NCBI GenBank assembly: GCA_016584495.1
Contig: WAID01000002.1
Coordinates: forward strand, 744,001-808,000
Reading direction: 5' to 3'
Length of the DNA stretch: 64,000 nucleotides
DNA from: Celoporthe dispersa
Taxonomy: Eukaryota > Ascomycota > Sordariomycetes > Diaporthales > Cryphonectriaceae
In this document: piece after piece, positions 45,431-57,238 of the stretch
Numbering within the stretch: the stretch's first letter is position 1
Layout: each line of letters begins with the position of its first letter
Translations under genes and position numbers: made by a program
Notes under the pieces: generated by a model
Told to the model about the DNA's origin: nothing
What the model saw: only the letters and a program-made list of their open reading frames with translations
Databases searched by the model: none

Positions 45431-48400
45431 ATGTCTTCTTCCGATGCAGCAGACCTTCTGAAGATAATAGAGAAGGCCCAGGCACAGGGTCTTTGCCCAA
45501 ACCGAATCTGGCGGGCCAGTTCGAGGTTCAGCGGTTGGCGTACGAGCCTCTTGAAGCCTCTGAGAGACTTTTGCGACAGCCTTCCAGAGAACGCCCTCTC
45601 ACACGAAGACCACTCGGCGTGCTGCCTAGACTTCTGCGAGTTCTCGAGTCGCAACTTCACCGCTGTCAGTCAGTACCACGAGCGATACTCCTGTGAAGGA
45701 GGGGACCAAACGAGGGTTGCAGAACAACATGGCAGTTCCAAGGTCTGCTTTCCGATCCAGGGCCTCTTCGACAATGCCTTGTTGGTGAAAGCGGTCGAGT
45801 CCGGGAAACTCACCGCTTGGAACCTCGACGGGACAGCCACACTAGAGCATCCTTTACCATTCATGGCCATCTCCCACGTCTGGTCAGACGGCACCGGTGC
45901 CGGAGCATGGTCTTCGAAACAGGTCAATTCCTGTTTGTACAAGTACTTCCGAGACATCGCCGAGAGGTTCTCGTGTGGGGGGATCTGGTGGGACACCGTT
46001 TGCATCCCTCAGGATCGAGTAGCCCGTGCGAAGTCGTTGAGTTTTATAGATTTGAACTACGCGTACGCGCGAATCACCCTCGTGCATGATCGTTTCCTTC
46101 GCAACTTATCCTTCGAGGGACCGGACGCAGCCTGTTTTGCCATTGTCATGTCGGCTTGGTTCACACGAGGCTGGACGGCTCTTGAGCTGGCCCGATCTCG
46201 CAAAGTGAAAGTGGTCTTCAAGGACTCAATCAAGGATCTCGATTACGACATTCTAGACAGGGCAGAGAAACACAACATTGCGGCTGGCACTTTACGGAAT
46301 CTCAGAAATGCGCACGTCTCAGGAGTAGACGATCTTCTCAATACACTGGGGCCTAGATACACCTCATGGCCCAAAGACCGAGCGACCATCGCCGGCCACC
46401 TGGCTGGCATCCAGACGTCCGTCCCGCAGAACAGAGATACCTGGCAGCGAGACATTTATCAAGACATCCTGAGAAAGGTTGGGAAGGTGTCTCACGAGCA
46501 TCTTTTCCACAAGTCTGCTACTATGTCTGGTGGCTTCAGCTGGTGCCCCGCGAATATTTTTGAGCTCCCCCAGACGGCCATGCGACCCGAGTTGAACGTG
46601 AATCAGAATGGGGAGATCGTGGGCATCTGGGAGCCCGTCGCGTTGGACGACATGATTCGTGAACAACTTCGTGAGAAGTGCGTCTGGGGAATTCTCCATG
46701 AACTGCTCGAGACAAGGGTCAAAAATGCGATCGAGGTAGAAAACGACAAGCATTTGTTGTTGGTCGCACCCCTGACAATAACAAAAGACACGCCTGGAAA
46801 CACGGATGTGAGGAACGCCATTATCGTTCAGGTGATGAAGAAAGTCCACAAGGGAGCTAACGTCTGCAAGTGCCAGTTCGTGGGCTCTCTGAACTTCCGC
46901 TCTGCATTTTGTATTCGAAGAAAGCATGGGACGCAGGTGTTGATCGGCGACACGGAGGGCTGGGAGCAGCTGAACGAGGACGAGGATGCTTGGGAAGTGG
47001 TTGTGCGTAGTGGGAAATACGCGGCCAAAGAGGCGTGGGACATTGAAAATACCCATGCTGAAAAAGAAGGAGGCCCAACAAATCAAGACCGCACTCTAAT
47101 AGTGAACTCGATGAGTGGACTTGAATCGATCCCGCAGTCACAACCTGTTGAAAATGGCTTTTCCTTCGACATTGCACCTAACTGGACAAGGCTTCACTCT
47201 GCAGCTTGGCTAGGAAACGTTCTAAATCTCATCGACGGAGAAGATTTCTGGGCTGCAGCATCGGACAGGTGTGGACAACAAGCATTACATCTAGCAGCGG
47301 AGCGAGGGAACACAGTACTTGTGGAAACGATACTACGCAACGTCAGAGAGGGCACCAGAAGCCTTCAAGCCGTTGACAGCTGGGGGCGGACTCCACTACA
47401 TCGGGCGGCATGGGGCGGCTCCGATGATACTGTGCGCACTCTGCTGAGGTACGGGAGTCGCGCGAACGTCCGAGACAGGCTTGGATTCACACCACTGCAC
47501 TTGGCGGCGGATATGGGGTTCGAAAACGTTGTCAAATGTCTATGTGGGCATGTCGACGTGCGAAAGACAAATTTGGTCAAAGCCAAGGAAGGGCGTGGCC
47601 TTACGGCCCTGCACCTCGCAGCACTCAGCAAACATTACGAGGTGGCTAGCGTTCTCATCAAGCATGGCGCTCTCATCAGCGTTTTGCAAGGGACCTTCGC
47701 CTGGTCAGCCTTGCACTGCGCTGCGGAAAGTGGCGACGCTGCTATGGCGCAGCTTCTCCTCAATCAGGGTGCTGATCTTTGGAGTGAGGACATTGTCGGC
47801 TGGACACCCCTACATCTTTTCAGCCATGGGCGGACACAGCGCAGTGGTCCGCCTGCTTCTGCAGAATGGAGCAGGCTCAAAGGAAACCAGAGACCATTTA
47901 GGCTGGTCGCCCATGAATTTCGCCGTGATCAATGGGCACAGCACAGTCGTTGAAGATCTTGTCAAGTCTGGCATGTCTCTAGGCGAGGACTCATGGGCGC
48001 CTTTGAGGTGCCTGGAGAAGCTCAAGACAACGATTGGTGCCTCAAGTGAAAGGGAGGATCATACTTTTCAAGTACCATCAGGTCTGGAAGCCGTGAATAG
48101 GTGGCAGGGGGTTGCCACGTTGTTGAAAACAGGCACTGTCAAGGTTGACAGCGGAATTTCGAGCGACAAGCTGAGTTGGACCCGCATACATCTGGCAGCT
48201 ATAGACGGACAGTCCAGGCTGTCCCTTCGTCTCCCTCAATATAAAAGGTGCGGAAGCTGATCAGTGGGTCACCGAGGTCGAAGACGACCACTTGCTTCAC
48301 TACGCCGCCATGCTCGGGCTTTACGGAACCATGAGCTTGTTTCTACAGCTCGGTGCCAATCCCGATACCAAGGACATTGGCCCACATGCGGATACGCCGC

Positions 48401-49374
48401 TCTGGGCTGCAGCTATGGAGCTCGATATGCTCATGGTTCGACAACTGCTTGAGAACGGAGCTGACCCAAACGTCAATAACAAGGACAAATGGACAATACT
48501 GACCTGGGCGGCTGCGAAGGGGAAGGAAAAAATAGTGAAGCTCCTTCTTGAGGCGGGAAGGGTGAGCCCCGATGCGGTCGACGAGCATGCGTGCTTGTCT
48601 CCGATCACACATGCCGCGTGGGCAGGTCATGAGCCCGTTGTACGCCGTCTGCTCCAATCAAACAAAGTTGATATCTCCACCAGGAACAAACCCTTGGGCT
48701 GGACACCGCTCTGGTGTGCGGTCGACGGAGGCCACGAGTCCGTTGTCAAGCTCCTGCTTGATGCAGGCAAAGGCGTCGACCTCGACCTCGGCATCAATCA
48801 ACCAGGGTCGATCGATTTGGGCGAGGAGGAGCCTCTCCTGATGGCTGCCAAGAAAGGACATGATGGGATAGTCAAGCTCCTTTTGCGAGGTCCAACCCAA
48901 CTTCAATTTCAAACCTCAGCGCGAACGCCGCTATCGCACGCTGCCGAGAGGGGACATGAGATGGTCGTCAAGCTTCTCCTCGAGTCCAGTCAGGAAACTT
49001 CGCAGTACAGCACATCCGAGAGCTCGTTCGAAGCTGGGGTTAATCGTCCTGATCTGGACCGGGAGTGGACCCCACTATTCTACGCAACGCAGGGTGGGCA
49101 TGAGGGTATTGTTCGACTCCTTCTCAATGAGAACATCAATGTTCACCGTTTGGACAAACGCGGACGTTCTCCGTTGTTTTACGCCGCTACGAACGGATTT
49201 GAGGGAATTATTAGGCTTCTCCTGGACGCAGGCGACGACAGTGTTGATGCGTCAGACGCCGCTGGGAAGACGCCGCGCTGGTATGCTGCTCAGGGTGGAC
49301 ATGACAGTATTGTTGAGCTGCTCGATTCTAGAAGCGGGAAGAGACGCTGGCGCAGAATTTTCCGACGAAAGTAA
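45431..49374 (+). CDS. Giant HET-domain / ankyrin-repeat protein, two apparent frameshifts
   Basis: The N-terminal half is a HET-type domain variant: MAISHVWSDG, GGIWWDTVCIPQD, YAYARITLVHD and AWFTRGWTALELARSRKVK. These match the aspartate- and Trp-containing blocks of HET proteins. From about residue 585 onward there are about 18 ankyrin repeats (for example WGRTPLHRAAWGG, LGFTPLHLAADMG, KGKEKIVKLLLEAG). HET plus ankyrin suggests a fungal self/non-self or immune-type receptor. Two single-base gains break the frame: one in the T4 run at 47817-47820 and one between about 48205 and 48245. Removing both gives 1313 residues in perfect repeat register. The ATG at 45431 (MSSSDAADLL) is preferred over an in-frame start at 45281 in T-rich sequence. 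It may be a young pseudogene if the indels are real. Confidence 0.85.
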
Positions 49375-49739
49375 TGATGAGCCAATATATCGTGGGATGG
49401 AGTTCTGGAAGCCTCAATATCGTTTACCAGAAAGTTTTCAATACAATAGAATATATATATAGGCATTGTAGATGCAATAAACAAATCACATGGCTTTGAT
49501 GGTACCTAGGTATGCTGCATAATCGTTCTTCTTACAAAGACGGTTTCGACCCCTGCGGGCTCCTCAGAACATGCATGGAGGAGCGTTGCCAGGCCTTACC
49601 GCTCAAGTGCTTACGAAGGATTCTCGTTCGGTTGGACGGCCTATGCCTTCAATGCACTTCTTGCAACGGTTGGAGGTGAGTACCCTGGGGTAATCTGACA
49701 ACCTCCTCTGGGGTCCGTTATTAGACCTGTGCTCAACTC

Positions 49740-50415
49740 GTGCGACACTCATGCCGCAGGCCAAAGACGGGTCTACTATTTACCGTGATTGACGCGGCAA
49801 CTGGCCACCACAGAGTATCAAGAACCTGGGTCCTCAGCAGGTTGCTTGCATATTTGGACGAGAAGGTCGACAAGGAAGTAGCGAATGAACAAGAGCACCA
49901 AGCGCCAGCATCATCAGCCAAGTCAACCAAGACGACACCGCAGAGAAACAGACTCGAATGGGAAGCTCTCCGTGTTTCGATTTTTGGCGTAGATGACAGA
50001 GCTCGCTTTCGTCAAGGCGGCCCCGTCTTTGATTGGGTCTGGTGTTCTGGAATAACTGTCCTTGTCCTCCAACTGGTCCTTGCTATGTTACCAGGGCTCC
50101 TAACCAATGATTGGGCAACCTTCATAGTCACGGCGGTCGGCAACATTCTTGCTCTGGTGGAAGCCTCGCTCCCGCAATGGAAAAAGGAGAAACGGGCTTG
50201 CCCAATTAAAGGAGGATCGACTGTAACGTTGACAAATGACAACGGCAGCCGCCGTGCAGTTGTCATATTGGGTCAAACAAGGAGTCGGTTTAGATCTGGA
50301 AATCCTTGCTCGTGGCACTAGGACTTCCAAATCGTCAGCGGTCGTCAGGCTCGCAACAGCAATTCTGGCACTGCTGTGGTTAATGCTGTTGATTACAGTT
50401 GCAGGCATGAGCTAG
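49740..50415 (+). pseudogene. Fungal two-membrane-segment protein, decayed
   Basis: I recognise only a general pattern of an unnamed Pezizomycotina protein family. It has a variable N-part, two hydrophobic segments (VLVLQLVLAMLPGLL and WATFIVTAVGNILAL), LPQWKKEK, a beta-type patch (GSTVTLTNDNGSR), then GLDLEILARGT and a third hydrophobic segment. The frame shifts by one extra base near the AAA run at 50275-50277. It then stops at TAG 50413-50415 immediately before an NTW triplet that usually continues the protein, as if CAG had become TAG. A candidate upstream exon (about 49552-49675, with AYEGFSFGWTAYAFNALLA and a GTGAGT donor) fits the family but its phase does not match the known acceptors. 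The gene is probably broken. Confidence 0.5.
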
Positions 50416-51231
50416 AATACTTGGTGTAAATTAAGCTCATGTGTCATCCGGCCTCTCCATCTTGAATGCTAATGTTGAACGAGGGCTTGTTGGCATTGGA
50501 CTTCTCGGAAGCATCCAGAGATCTCAGCGAAGACTTGTTTAGTCAGACGATCAAGGGGCTCTGGCGCCGAGTGAAAAAGGTGCGTCTGTATGTAATTTCT
50601 GGTACGCGGTTCCTATTGAGTTTGTGCATCGGTCTGGTCGATATTATTGGCCTGGTGGCGCCCAGCTCGCCGGAGGCAGCCGGTTGAGGTGTGTTGGTTA
50701 TATTGGGGACGTTATGATATGTTGTCTCAACTCACATAAGTGCAATACGACGATATATTGCTGGTAGTCGAGACGAGTCGAGATAGTAGACGATGCCGTC
50801 CCCCTATCGAGAACCGAAGGCCCCCAAGGCGTACATGTGTGTGTGTGTGTGTGTGTGTGTCTTTACCCGTGGCGATTAATCTGAAGTCTTTCAGGGACAG
50901 GTAATATCGGAGACAATTCATATGGCGTCCTCGAGGATCAATCTTGGTCCGGACGCTGCAGATGGGACGAGATGGTGAGGTCTGAGCTGGCTTCCCTCCC
51001 TTCCAGGACGAGGTGATGAGGCCATGTTGGTGAGAGATCGGATGCAGGTTCAAGGTGTGTCACCCACACAGACAGAGCCCGCGCAGCAGTGGTACAGCAC
51101 TTGTGTACATAGCAGTTCCAACAGCATTTCAAATTAATAACAGAACGAGTATTCTTGTTTCAAAGCTTGATTTAGAGTAGCTTATCGCTAGTGACTAGAC
51201 CAGTACACAGCAGAGCATTCCCGACCAGGGA
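50416..51231. other. Mostly gene-free, one small orphan frame and a (GT)n repeat
   Basis: A 73-codon frame at 50466-50687 (MLMLNEGLLALDFSEASRDL...) could be a detached tail of the preceding gene or chance. It has one hydrophobic segment and no recognised pattern. A (GT)n run lies at about 50836-50860. Confidence 0.4.
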
Positions 51232-52988
51232 TTATCCACACCTGCCTCTCACTCTCCCGCCCCCCCTCGCCCTGGCACCATCCGACCCTCTCGCCTCCTT
51301 CTCTCTCCAAGCCGCCCTCGTCTCTTCTGCAATCTGCCTCGGCGTCTTCCCTTCCGCATCCTCCTCATCCATCAAAGCGCTCCAGTTCTTCTCAAGCGCA
51401 AGCTCTTTCTCCGCACTCCCGCACAAAATCGCCAGCATCGCGTCCTGGGCTCGGATGCTCTCCCTCGCTGAGACTGTCGCCAAGCCAAGCTGCGCTCCCG
51501 CAGCCTCATGAAGCGGCGTCCGGCCTCTCTTGTTCCGTATCCTCACGTCGGCGCCGCGGCCGAGGGAGGAACGCCGCCGCCGGGGCGTGCGCGAGACATC
51601 GCACGCGAGATGCAGCGGCGTGTTGCCGGCATCGTCGACAGCGTCCACATCGGCGGCAAGGTCTTTGTCCAGGTCCAGCAGCAGGGCCGCCAGGCGGGTG
51701 TCGATGCTGGATGATGCGTGGTGTGGGCGGCATTGGCACAGGCGGCACAGTGGGGTCTCGCCGCCACGGCCGTGCAGCCTGGCCGAGGCATGGAGGTCTC
51801 TGCAGAGGAAGTCGGCGACAGCAACGGCGGCTCTGCCCGTGATGAGATTGGGGGAGACAGCGTAGTGCAAGGGTGTCTCGCCGTGTTGATCTGGAGCGTT
51901 CGTGAGGCGTGGGTTTCCCGAGTCTGTCAGGATGCGGAGCAGAGCCATGGTGTCGATGTCGGCGTCGGCGGTGTCGGCACCGGCGCGAGTGCCAGTGAAA
52001 TCGGAATCCGAGCCGTGCTGGGCCGCGCCTAGAGCACCAGGCCATCCGGCCGCGGCATAATGAATCGGCAGCCGACCGAACTGATCCTGGCAGGCTACGG
52101 CGTCCGCAATGTCCAGGCCACGCTGCCCGGACTGCTTGATAAGCACCTGGACGCCCGGATAATTCCCATAGTAGGCGGCGAGGTGCAGGAGCGTCAGCCC
52201 CTGGACACCCCGCTGCTCTCAAACAGGTAGCCGAAGGTGTGGTGCGAGCGGTCGCTCGTGGAGGCAGACGCATCGGCGCCCTCGTCTATCAGCCGCCGCA
52301 ATAGAGCGAGCCCGGCTCGCGCGATGGCGAGGCTGAGCACCGTGTCCCTGTCACTATCACTATCGACTACAGCGGGTCCGGTATCCCATTCTGTGTAGCA
52401 TATGCTGCTATCGCGCGCGCACGCGCCGCGGTCGAGAAGTAGGCACACCAGGGCCTCGGACCGATGAACCCGCTCGCGCGCCGCCTGCGCATCGAACCGG
52501 GCCTGCTCGGCGCCCTCGGCCATCATCTCAGACTGCTCCTCCCTCGCGCATGACACTAAAGACGCGGCGGCCTCCAGGATGGGCGTGAAGCCGTGTGCAC
52601 TGCGGGCGTGGAGACGAGCAAGTGCAGGCTGCTCGTCGAGAAGATAACGGGCCGTCTCGAGCGCGCCATGCGCACACGCCACATTGAACAGCGAGGAGCC
52701 GCGCTCATCAGGCGGCGGCGCGCTCGGCGTCGGGTGCACGGCCCAGTGTTCGAGCAGGAGACGCAGGGGCCCAGGGTCCGGCCGCCGGGCGGCTACAATA
52801 AAAGGGTCGAAGGAGCTGGGGCTTTCTGTGTGCAGACCCTCGGGCTTTCGGGCGAGGTACCGCTGGATGGCGGGCAGGTCGCCTCGCATGATCGGGTCGA
52901 TGAGCCAGCTGTGCCACCAGTACTCGCCCAGGTGCGCCAGCTCCTCCTTGGTCGGGAGCCGGTAAGGATCGTCTGCATCGTCACTCAT
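51232..52988 (-). CDS. Ankyrin-repeat protein, one apparent frameshift
   Basis: This encodes about 585 residues from ATG 52988 (MSDDADDPYRLP). Six or so ankyrin units are recognisable (SSLFNVACAHGALETARYLL, TLLHLAAYYGNYPGVQVLI, GRLPIHYAAAG, GETPLHYAVS, NTPLHLACD, GRTPLHEAAG). The repeats are divergent, with Ala/Arg-rich loops. The frame breaks at the run 52208-52211. A missing base there (five instead of four) restores ..ESSG to VQGLTLLHLAA and makes the length divisible by three. No enzymatic domain is visible. Codon use is as GC-rich as the housekeeping genes, unlike the AT-rich DNA to its right. Function unknown, with a scaffold role likely. Confidence 0.75.
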
Positions 52989-53095
52989 GTTGAGAACTGG
53001 GAGATTACCAATGTGTGTCCGAGTCGAAAGGAAATACGCAAAGGTAATGTCGTTATATCAGATACGCATTGAGTAATAAATTGCTTTGCGCCCCG

Positions 53096-53980
53096 CTATA
53101 GCAAGTCCGCCCCTACGCAGACATAAGCACTGACCCACATGTCCTCACAATTGCTCCCTACCTCAGTATTCCACGCGTAGAACTGATCCAGCGTGATATC
53201 AAACCCCTGCGCAATTGAGTCGCACGTGTCGCTGTCCACCGTCGTGTATGTGTTGCCCGACACGCAGTTGGCGCTGGTGGTGGCGTTGAAGTCGGAAACG
53301 GTCAGGTTGCACTGCGCGGCCACCTCTTCGTAGATGGTCTGCCAGTTTGACTCGTATGCGGACGAGTAGGCGTCTGCTTGCATCACAGCCAGCTTCTCGG
53401 TCACGCAGTACGAGCAGAGCTCCGGCTACGGGATCTCGCTCACATCGGGCACGTTCATGTACGTGTCGACGAGGTCTGAAGTGCTTGGGCAATTCAGGTC
53501 AGCCTTAGACGAAAGTATATGTAACGACGGGGACCACATCAACAGGACACTAAATCTCCGGGCTGACTGACCGTTACAGTTGGTCCCCGTGGCCGGGTTT
53601 ACAAAGCAGGACCGGTTCCACTGGCTCCAGAAGAGGTCAACGAGGTCGACAAACGGCATGCCTTCAATAAAATTCGCTGACAGGCCCACGCAGCTCGTGG
53701 CGACCGCATCGTGCAGCTGGTCCACAGACGCCCCGCAGCCCGCGTTGCAGACCAAAGCGGTCTCGGTCGCGTTCTCATAGCTGCCCACGTATCCCGACGT
53801 TATAAGCGACGCGGCCTTATCGGCACAATCGACCGTCTGGTACAGCGCCGCCTCGCAGGCCAACGTCAGGTTCAGGCTGGACAGAGAGCCGTTACTGAAC
53901 ATGGAGAGAACGGTAAAAGAGGTATCAGAAGGAGCAGCCCGACCTGCCACGCCTTGATAGGCGTGTGAACGCGGCGCCAA
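53096..53980 (-). pseudogene. LysM-domain secreted protein relic with a premature stop
   Basis: The pattern fits fungal multi-LysM secreted proteins that bind chitin. A Cys-rich spacer (CEAALYQTVDC, CNAGCGAS, WSQWNRSCF) is joined by an inferred 96-bp intron (53571-53476) to a second spacer and one LysM (NTYTTVDSDTCDSIAQGF, DQFYAWNTEVGSNC, AYVCVG). The frame is constant, but TAG at 53428-53426 interrupts it just before PELCSYC. There is no signal peptide: the upstream sequence begins mid-domain, so the 5' part is also lost. The protein ends soon after a single LysM. It is probably a dead fragment. A functional two-piece gene is unlikely. Confidence 0.75.
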
Positions 53981-54307
53981 GGCCTATATAGTGGTCGAGT
54001 AAAAGACCTGCAGCTATATCTAAGCTACTTTGCAAAGCGCGAACTATAAAGTAATAGATTAATTCAAGTGTAGTTAGTTAACTAATATTGTATCTATATT
54101 ATTCCATAGTTCTTATTAACTAATCCTGCATAGCCCAGCGGCATAAGCTTACAATTATATTCTTTTCAAAGACATAAACTTACTTTTCCCAGCTTTAGTC
54201 TTTTCTTTTACAACCAGCACAAAGCATTACTTTTCTTTACCAAATATATATACTATAAGCATAGTTAGAAAACCCCCTACTGGCGGCGGCCAGCTCGTCC
54301 GAGTAGG
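53981..54307. other. AT-rich gene-free gap
   Basis: This stretch separates the LysM and chitinase relics. It is rich in TpA and ApT with no coding pattern, as expected after RIP-like mutation. Confidence 0.55.
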
Positions 54308-54720
54308 TCAGGTTAGTGTAGTCCCGGTCGATAGCACGCCGCCCAGGCACTCAGACTTGACCCACTGGTTGTCGTTCCACGTGATGACCTTGACGGCGGC
54401 GTCCTCGTACCGCTTCAGCGCCAGGCTGTACTCAGAGATGATGTCGCCGATCTCGCTGTTTATCAGGATGCTCGCTGTGGCGCTGCAGGTGCTCGCATCG
54501 CCGGCCGAGAGGTACGCGCAACCCAGTTCCGTGCACAACGAGCTCGCCACGGTGAAGCTGCGGCCGTAGAAGGCTAGGCCGAGGTTCACCCTGGTGAACG
54601 TGATGTAGTTTCGCCATAGCAGATCCAACGATGTCGTGATCTCGATCAGGTTGGTGTGGCACTCAGATAGGAGCCCGTCCACTCACTGCCGATGTCCCAC
54701 GTGGGCCCTTGTCACTTATT
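54308..54720 (-). pseudogene. GH18 chitinase fragment
   Basis: Only the C-terminal part of a class V (GH18) chitinase remains: TNLIEITTSLDLLWRN, VNLGLAFYGRSFTVA, GCAYLSAGDASTC and VKVITWNDNQWV, then SECLGGV. The catalytic DxxDxDxE region is absent. A frame change separates the WDIGSEWTG block (about 54665-54700) from the rest. The loop between NDNQWV and the final helix is shortened. The order LysM relic then chitinase relic on one strand matches the common fungal LysM-chitinase arrangement, so one larger locus probably decayed here. Confidence 0.75.
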
Positions 54721-55303
54721 TTCATACTAGGTGCTCAGGCTCTCACAATCTCGTTCCAGAGCCTTACCTTTCCCTTTCTGGATTCGCCTTGTACCTCCAT
54801 AGCTTTGCTCGCACTCTGCGCGCTCTCCAAATGTGATAATATGCTAGCGCGCTATGTGCCAATAGACTTACGATATTTGCTCAATATAAAGTCATGAGAC
54901 ACAGATGCATAAGAAACTAGTAAAGTCTGACATAATCCTTTTTCTATGACAACGAATAGGAGCGGAGAAAGTTGATCACAAGGCTCTTTTAATATCTTGC
55001 TACTATTGCCTATTTCTAAGAGGGGGTAGCAAAACTTCTATAGAAGCCGAGGATATCTAGATAATATGCGATCTTGCCTAAAAGACTATAAGCATACATA
55101 GAGGGCGCATAGCTCTTTAGATAGCTTCAGAAAATAAGCCTCTTCAACGCTCTTCAAAGATCCGACTATATTTAATATCAGCTCTGTCTAACTCTTCGCT
55201 CGCATAGTCGCCACAAGTCGAGCTTTTAAAAAGAACAAGAGCACTACTTCCTCTAATTCCTAAATATTTTATCAATCTTCGCATGCCTCTCGATTAACTC
55301 AAA
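54721..55303. other. AT-rich gene-free gap
   Basis: AT-rich DNA with dense stops in all frames precedes the HET gene. I see no promoter motif beyond general AT-richness. Confidence 0.55.
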
Positions 55304-57238
55304 ATGTCGTTATTACACGTGCCGCCCAAATACGAGTACTCCAATTTGGAGTATCTTCCAGGCAAACCGATCCGACTTCTAAGCCTGCAGCCTGGATTAT
55401 TTTCCGACGATATGATTGTAACGATTTCGACCCTCGATCTCCAAATAGTTAAATACGAAGCACTATCATACACATGGGGCCCTCCAACAGAAGAGCATGG
55501 AATATTATACATCAAGAATAGCAACTCTCAAACTCAAAGCAATAAGATCCAACAATCACACGACTTCTATCAGCTGCATGTCAGGCCCAATCTTCTCGAA
55601 GCTCTGAGATATCTTCGATATGTCGATGCGCCACGTGTTCTATGGATTGATGCTGTGTGTATAAATCAAGACAGTCTCCCTGAGCGAAGCCGAGAGGTTC
55701 AGCGGATGGGTGAAATTTACAATAAGGCACAGCAAGTCATAGTTTGGCTTGGCCCGGAAGACGATGATACTGCTGTTGCTCTGGACATGATCAAGACTCT
55801 GAGCGTGGGTGTTATTATCCACTGGCAACGGCGCAACTTCAACACTCGTCCTGGAAGCGAAGCTGAAATGATCAGACACCACGTGGAAGAGTCGACCATA
55901 TCGCTTGCCCAATGGACAGCGCTAAAGACCTTCATCTCCAAGCCTTGGTTCCGAAGACTATGGGTGCGTCAAGAAGTTGCTTTAGCCTCAAGGATCATCA
56001 TACAGTGTAGTCTGTTTCAGGCTGACTGGGAAGACCTTGAAAAGGTGGTGCTGCTGCTTGAACATTCAGATGTCAAAAGCTATATCAGCGCAGAGAATAT
56101 CAGTACCGTACGCGCGCTCTTTCCATATTATGGGTCCGACAATTTGACCTATATTCTCCATCGATCAAGTCTATGCGGTTACTCTGATCGGCACGACCTC
56201 GTTTACGCAAATATGTCACTATCATCAGCTATCGAAGCTCTTCATATTACGCCTGACTACGATTTACCTGTCTCAGCCGTCTATAAGGATCTTGTATACA
56301 AGTATATACAACAGTGCGGAGATTTAAGGATATTAAGGTCCTGCGATCCTCAGACTGCGCCTATGGAATTCGAGTCGTTTGTTCCTGACTTTTCTATACC
56401 TCAACCCGAGTCTCGCCTTTCAGAATCAGTCTATTATGCCAACGGAGGCACGAGACATTTGCCACTCAACATAAATGATCACAACACTCTTGAACTGAAT
56501 GGGAAGTTCGTGGCGACTATTGACTACGTGTCCGAGTTCCGAAAGCCACTAGCTGGGGATTTCGCCCAGTACGAGAAGAATATGGAAGTGATCAAGAAAA
56601 CCCGTCATTGGGAGCCTACGGATCTTTTGAGTGGAACATACCCAACTGGAGAGTCGTTGCTCGATGCTTATATTGTGCTGTTAGCTGGCGGTCCGTGGAG
56701 AGATATTTACGACATACCATCTAGTGCAACGATGGCGGAATGCAGAGAGGCGTATATGAAAGTTGTGTGGTCTGGCGGAAACCTCGAGCTTGTTAACGAC
56801 CGGAAGTATTGGCCCTACTTGAGCAAAGTTCTATCAAATCGAAGAGGAGAGGCCTTCTTCCGAACCTTTGAGGGTTATATTGGCACTTCACCAAGACATA
56901 TTCAGCCAGGAGATATCGTCACTGTGTTTATTGGGGGAACAGAGCCTTTCATACTGCGGCCTATCCACACGGCAAGTAATATTTCATATCAACTTATTGG
57001 ACCGTGCTTTTTACAAGGGATAATGTTTGGAGAAGCAATACTCGGGCAGCTTCCAGAGCAATGGGTTTGCACGCTAGACTTGGAAAGTCGGCGCACGTGT
57101 TTCCGAAATCGACAAGATGGTAAAATGACTTGGGAGGATCCCAGGCTTTGGCCATTACCATTTCCATGGCAGATTCATTTTTGTGATTTTTCTGAAGCAG
57201 GTGGGAAGTGTAACGAAGAATGTGCGGCAAAAGTATGA
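55304..57238 (+). CDS. HET-domain protein (heterokaryon incompatibility type)
   Basis: A single intact exon of 644 residues. The HET domain has KYEALSYTWGPP, VLWIDAVCINQDSLPERSREVQ and YNKAQQVIVWLGPEDDDT, followed by FISKPWFRRLWVRQEVALA. All blocks are canonical. The C-terminus has GDIVTVFIGGTEPFILRPI and YQLIGPCFLQGIMFGEAI, a segment common at the end of one HET subfamily (display of the final glycine-rich barrel). Codon use is more AT-rich than that of the housekeeping genes, and it sits between AT-rich islands, yet it has no stop or indel. That makes recent functional selection or recent arrival plausible. Partner unknown. Confidence 0.93.
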   Translation: MSLLHVPPKYEYSNLEYLPGKPIRLLSLQPGLFSDDMIVTISTLDLQIVKYEALSYTWGPPTEEHGILYIKNSNSQTQSNKIQQSHDFYQLHVRPNLLEALRYLRYVDAPRVLWIDAVCINQDSLPERSREVQRMGEIYNKAQQVIVWLGPEDDDTAVALDMIKTLSVGVIIHWQRRNFNTRPGSEAEMIRHHVEESTISLAQWTALKTFISKPWFRRLWVRQEVALASRIIIQCSLFQADWEDLEKVVLLLEHSDVKSYISAENISTVRALFPYYGSDNLTYILHRSSLCGYSDRHDLVYANMSLSSAIEALHITPDYDLPVSAVYKDLVYKYIQQCGDLRILRSCDPQTAPMEFESFVPDFSIPQPESRLSESVYYANGGTRHLPLNINDHNTLELNGKFVATIDYVSEFRKPLAGDFAQYEKNMEVIKKTRHWEPTDLLSGTYPTGESLLDAYIVLLAGGPWRDIYDIPSSATMAECREAYMKVVWSGGNLELVNDRKYWPYLSKVLSNRRGEAFFRTFEGYIGTSPRHIQPGDIVTVFIGGTEPFILRPIHTASNISYQLIGPCFLQGIMFGEAILGQLPEQWVCTLDLESRRTCFRNRQDGKMTWEDPRLWPLPFPWQIHFCDFSEAGGKCNEECAAKV

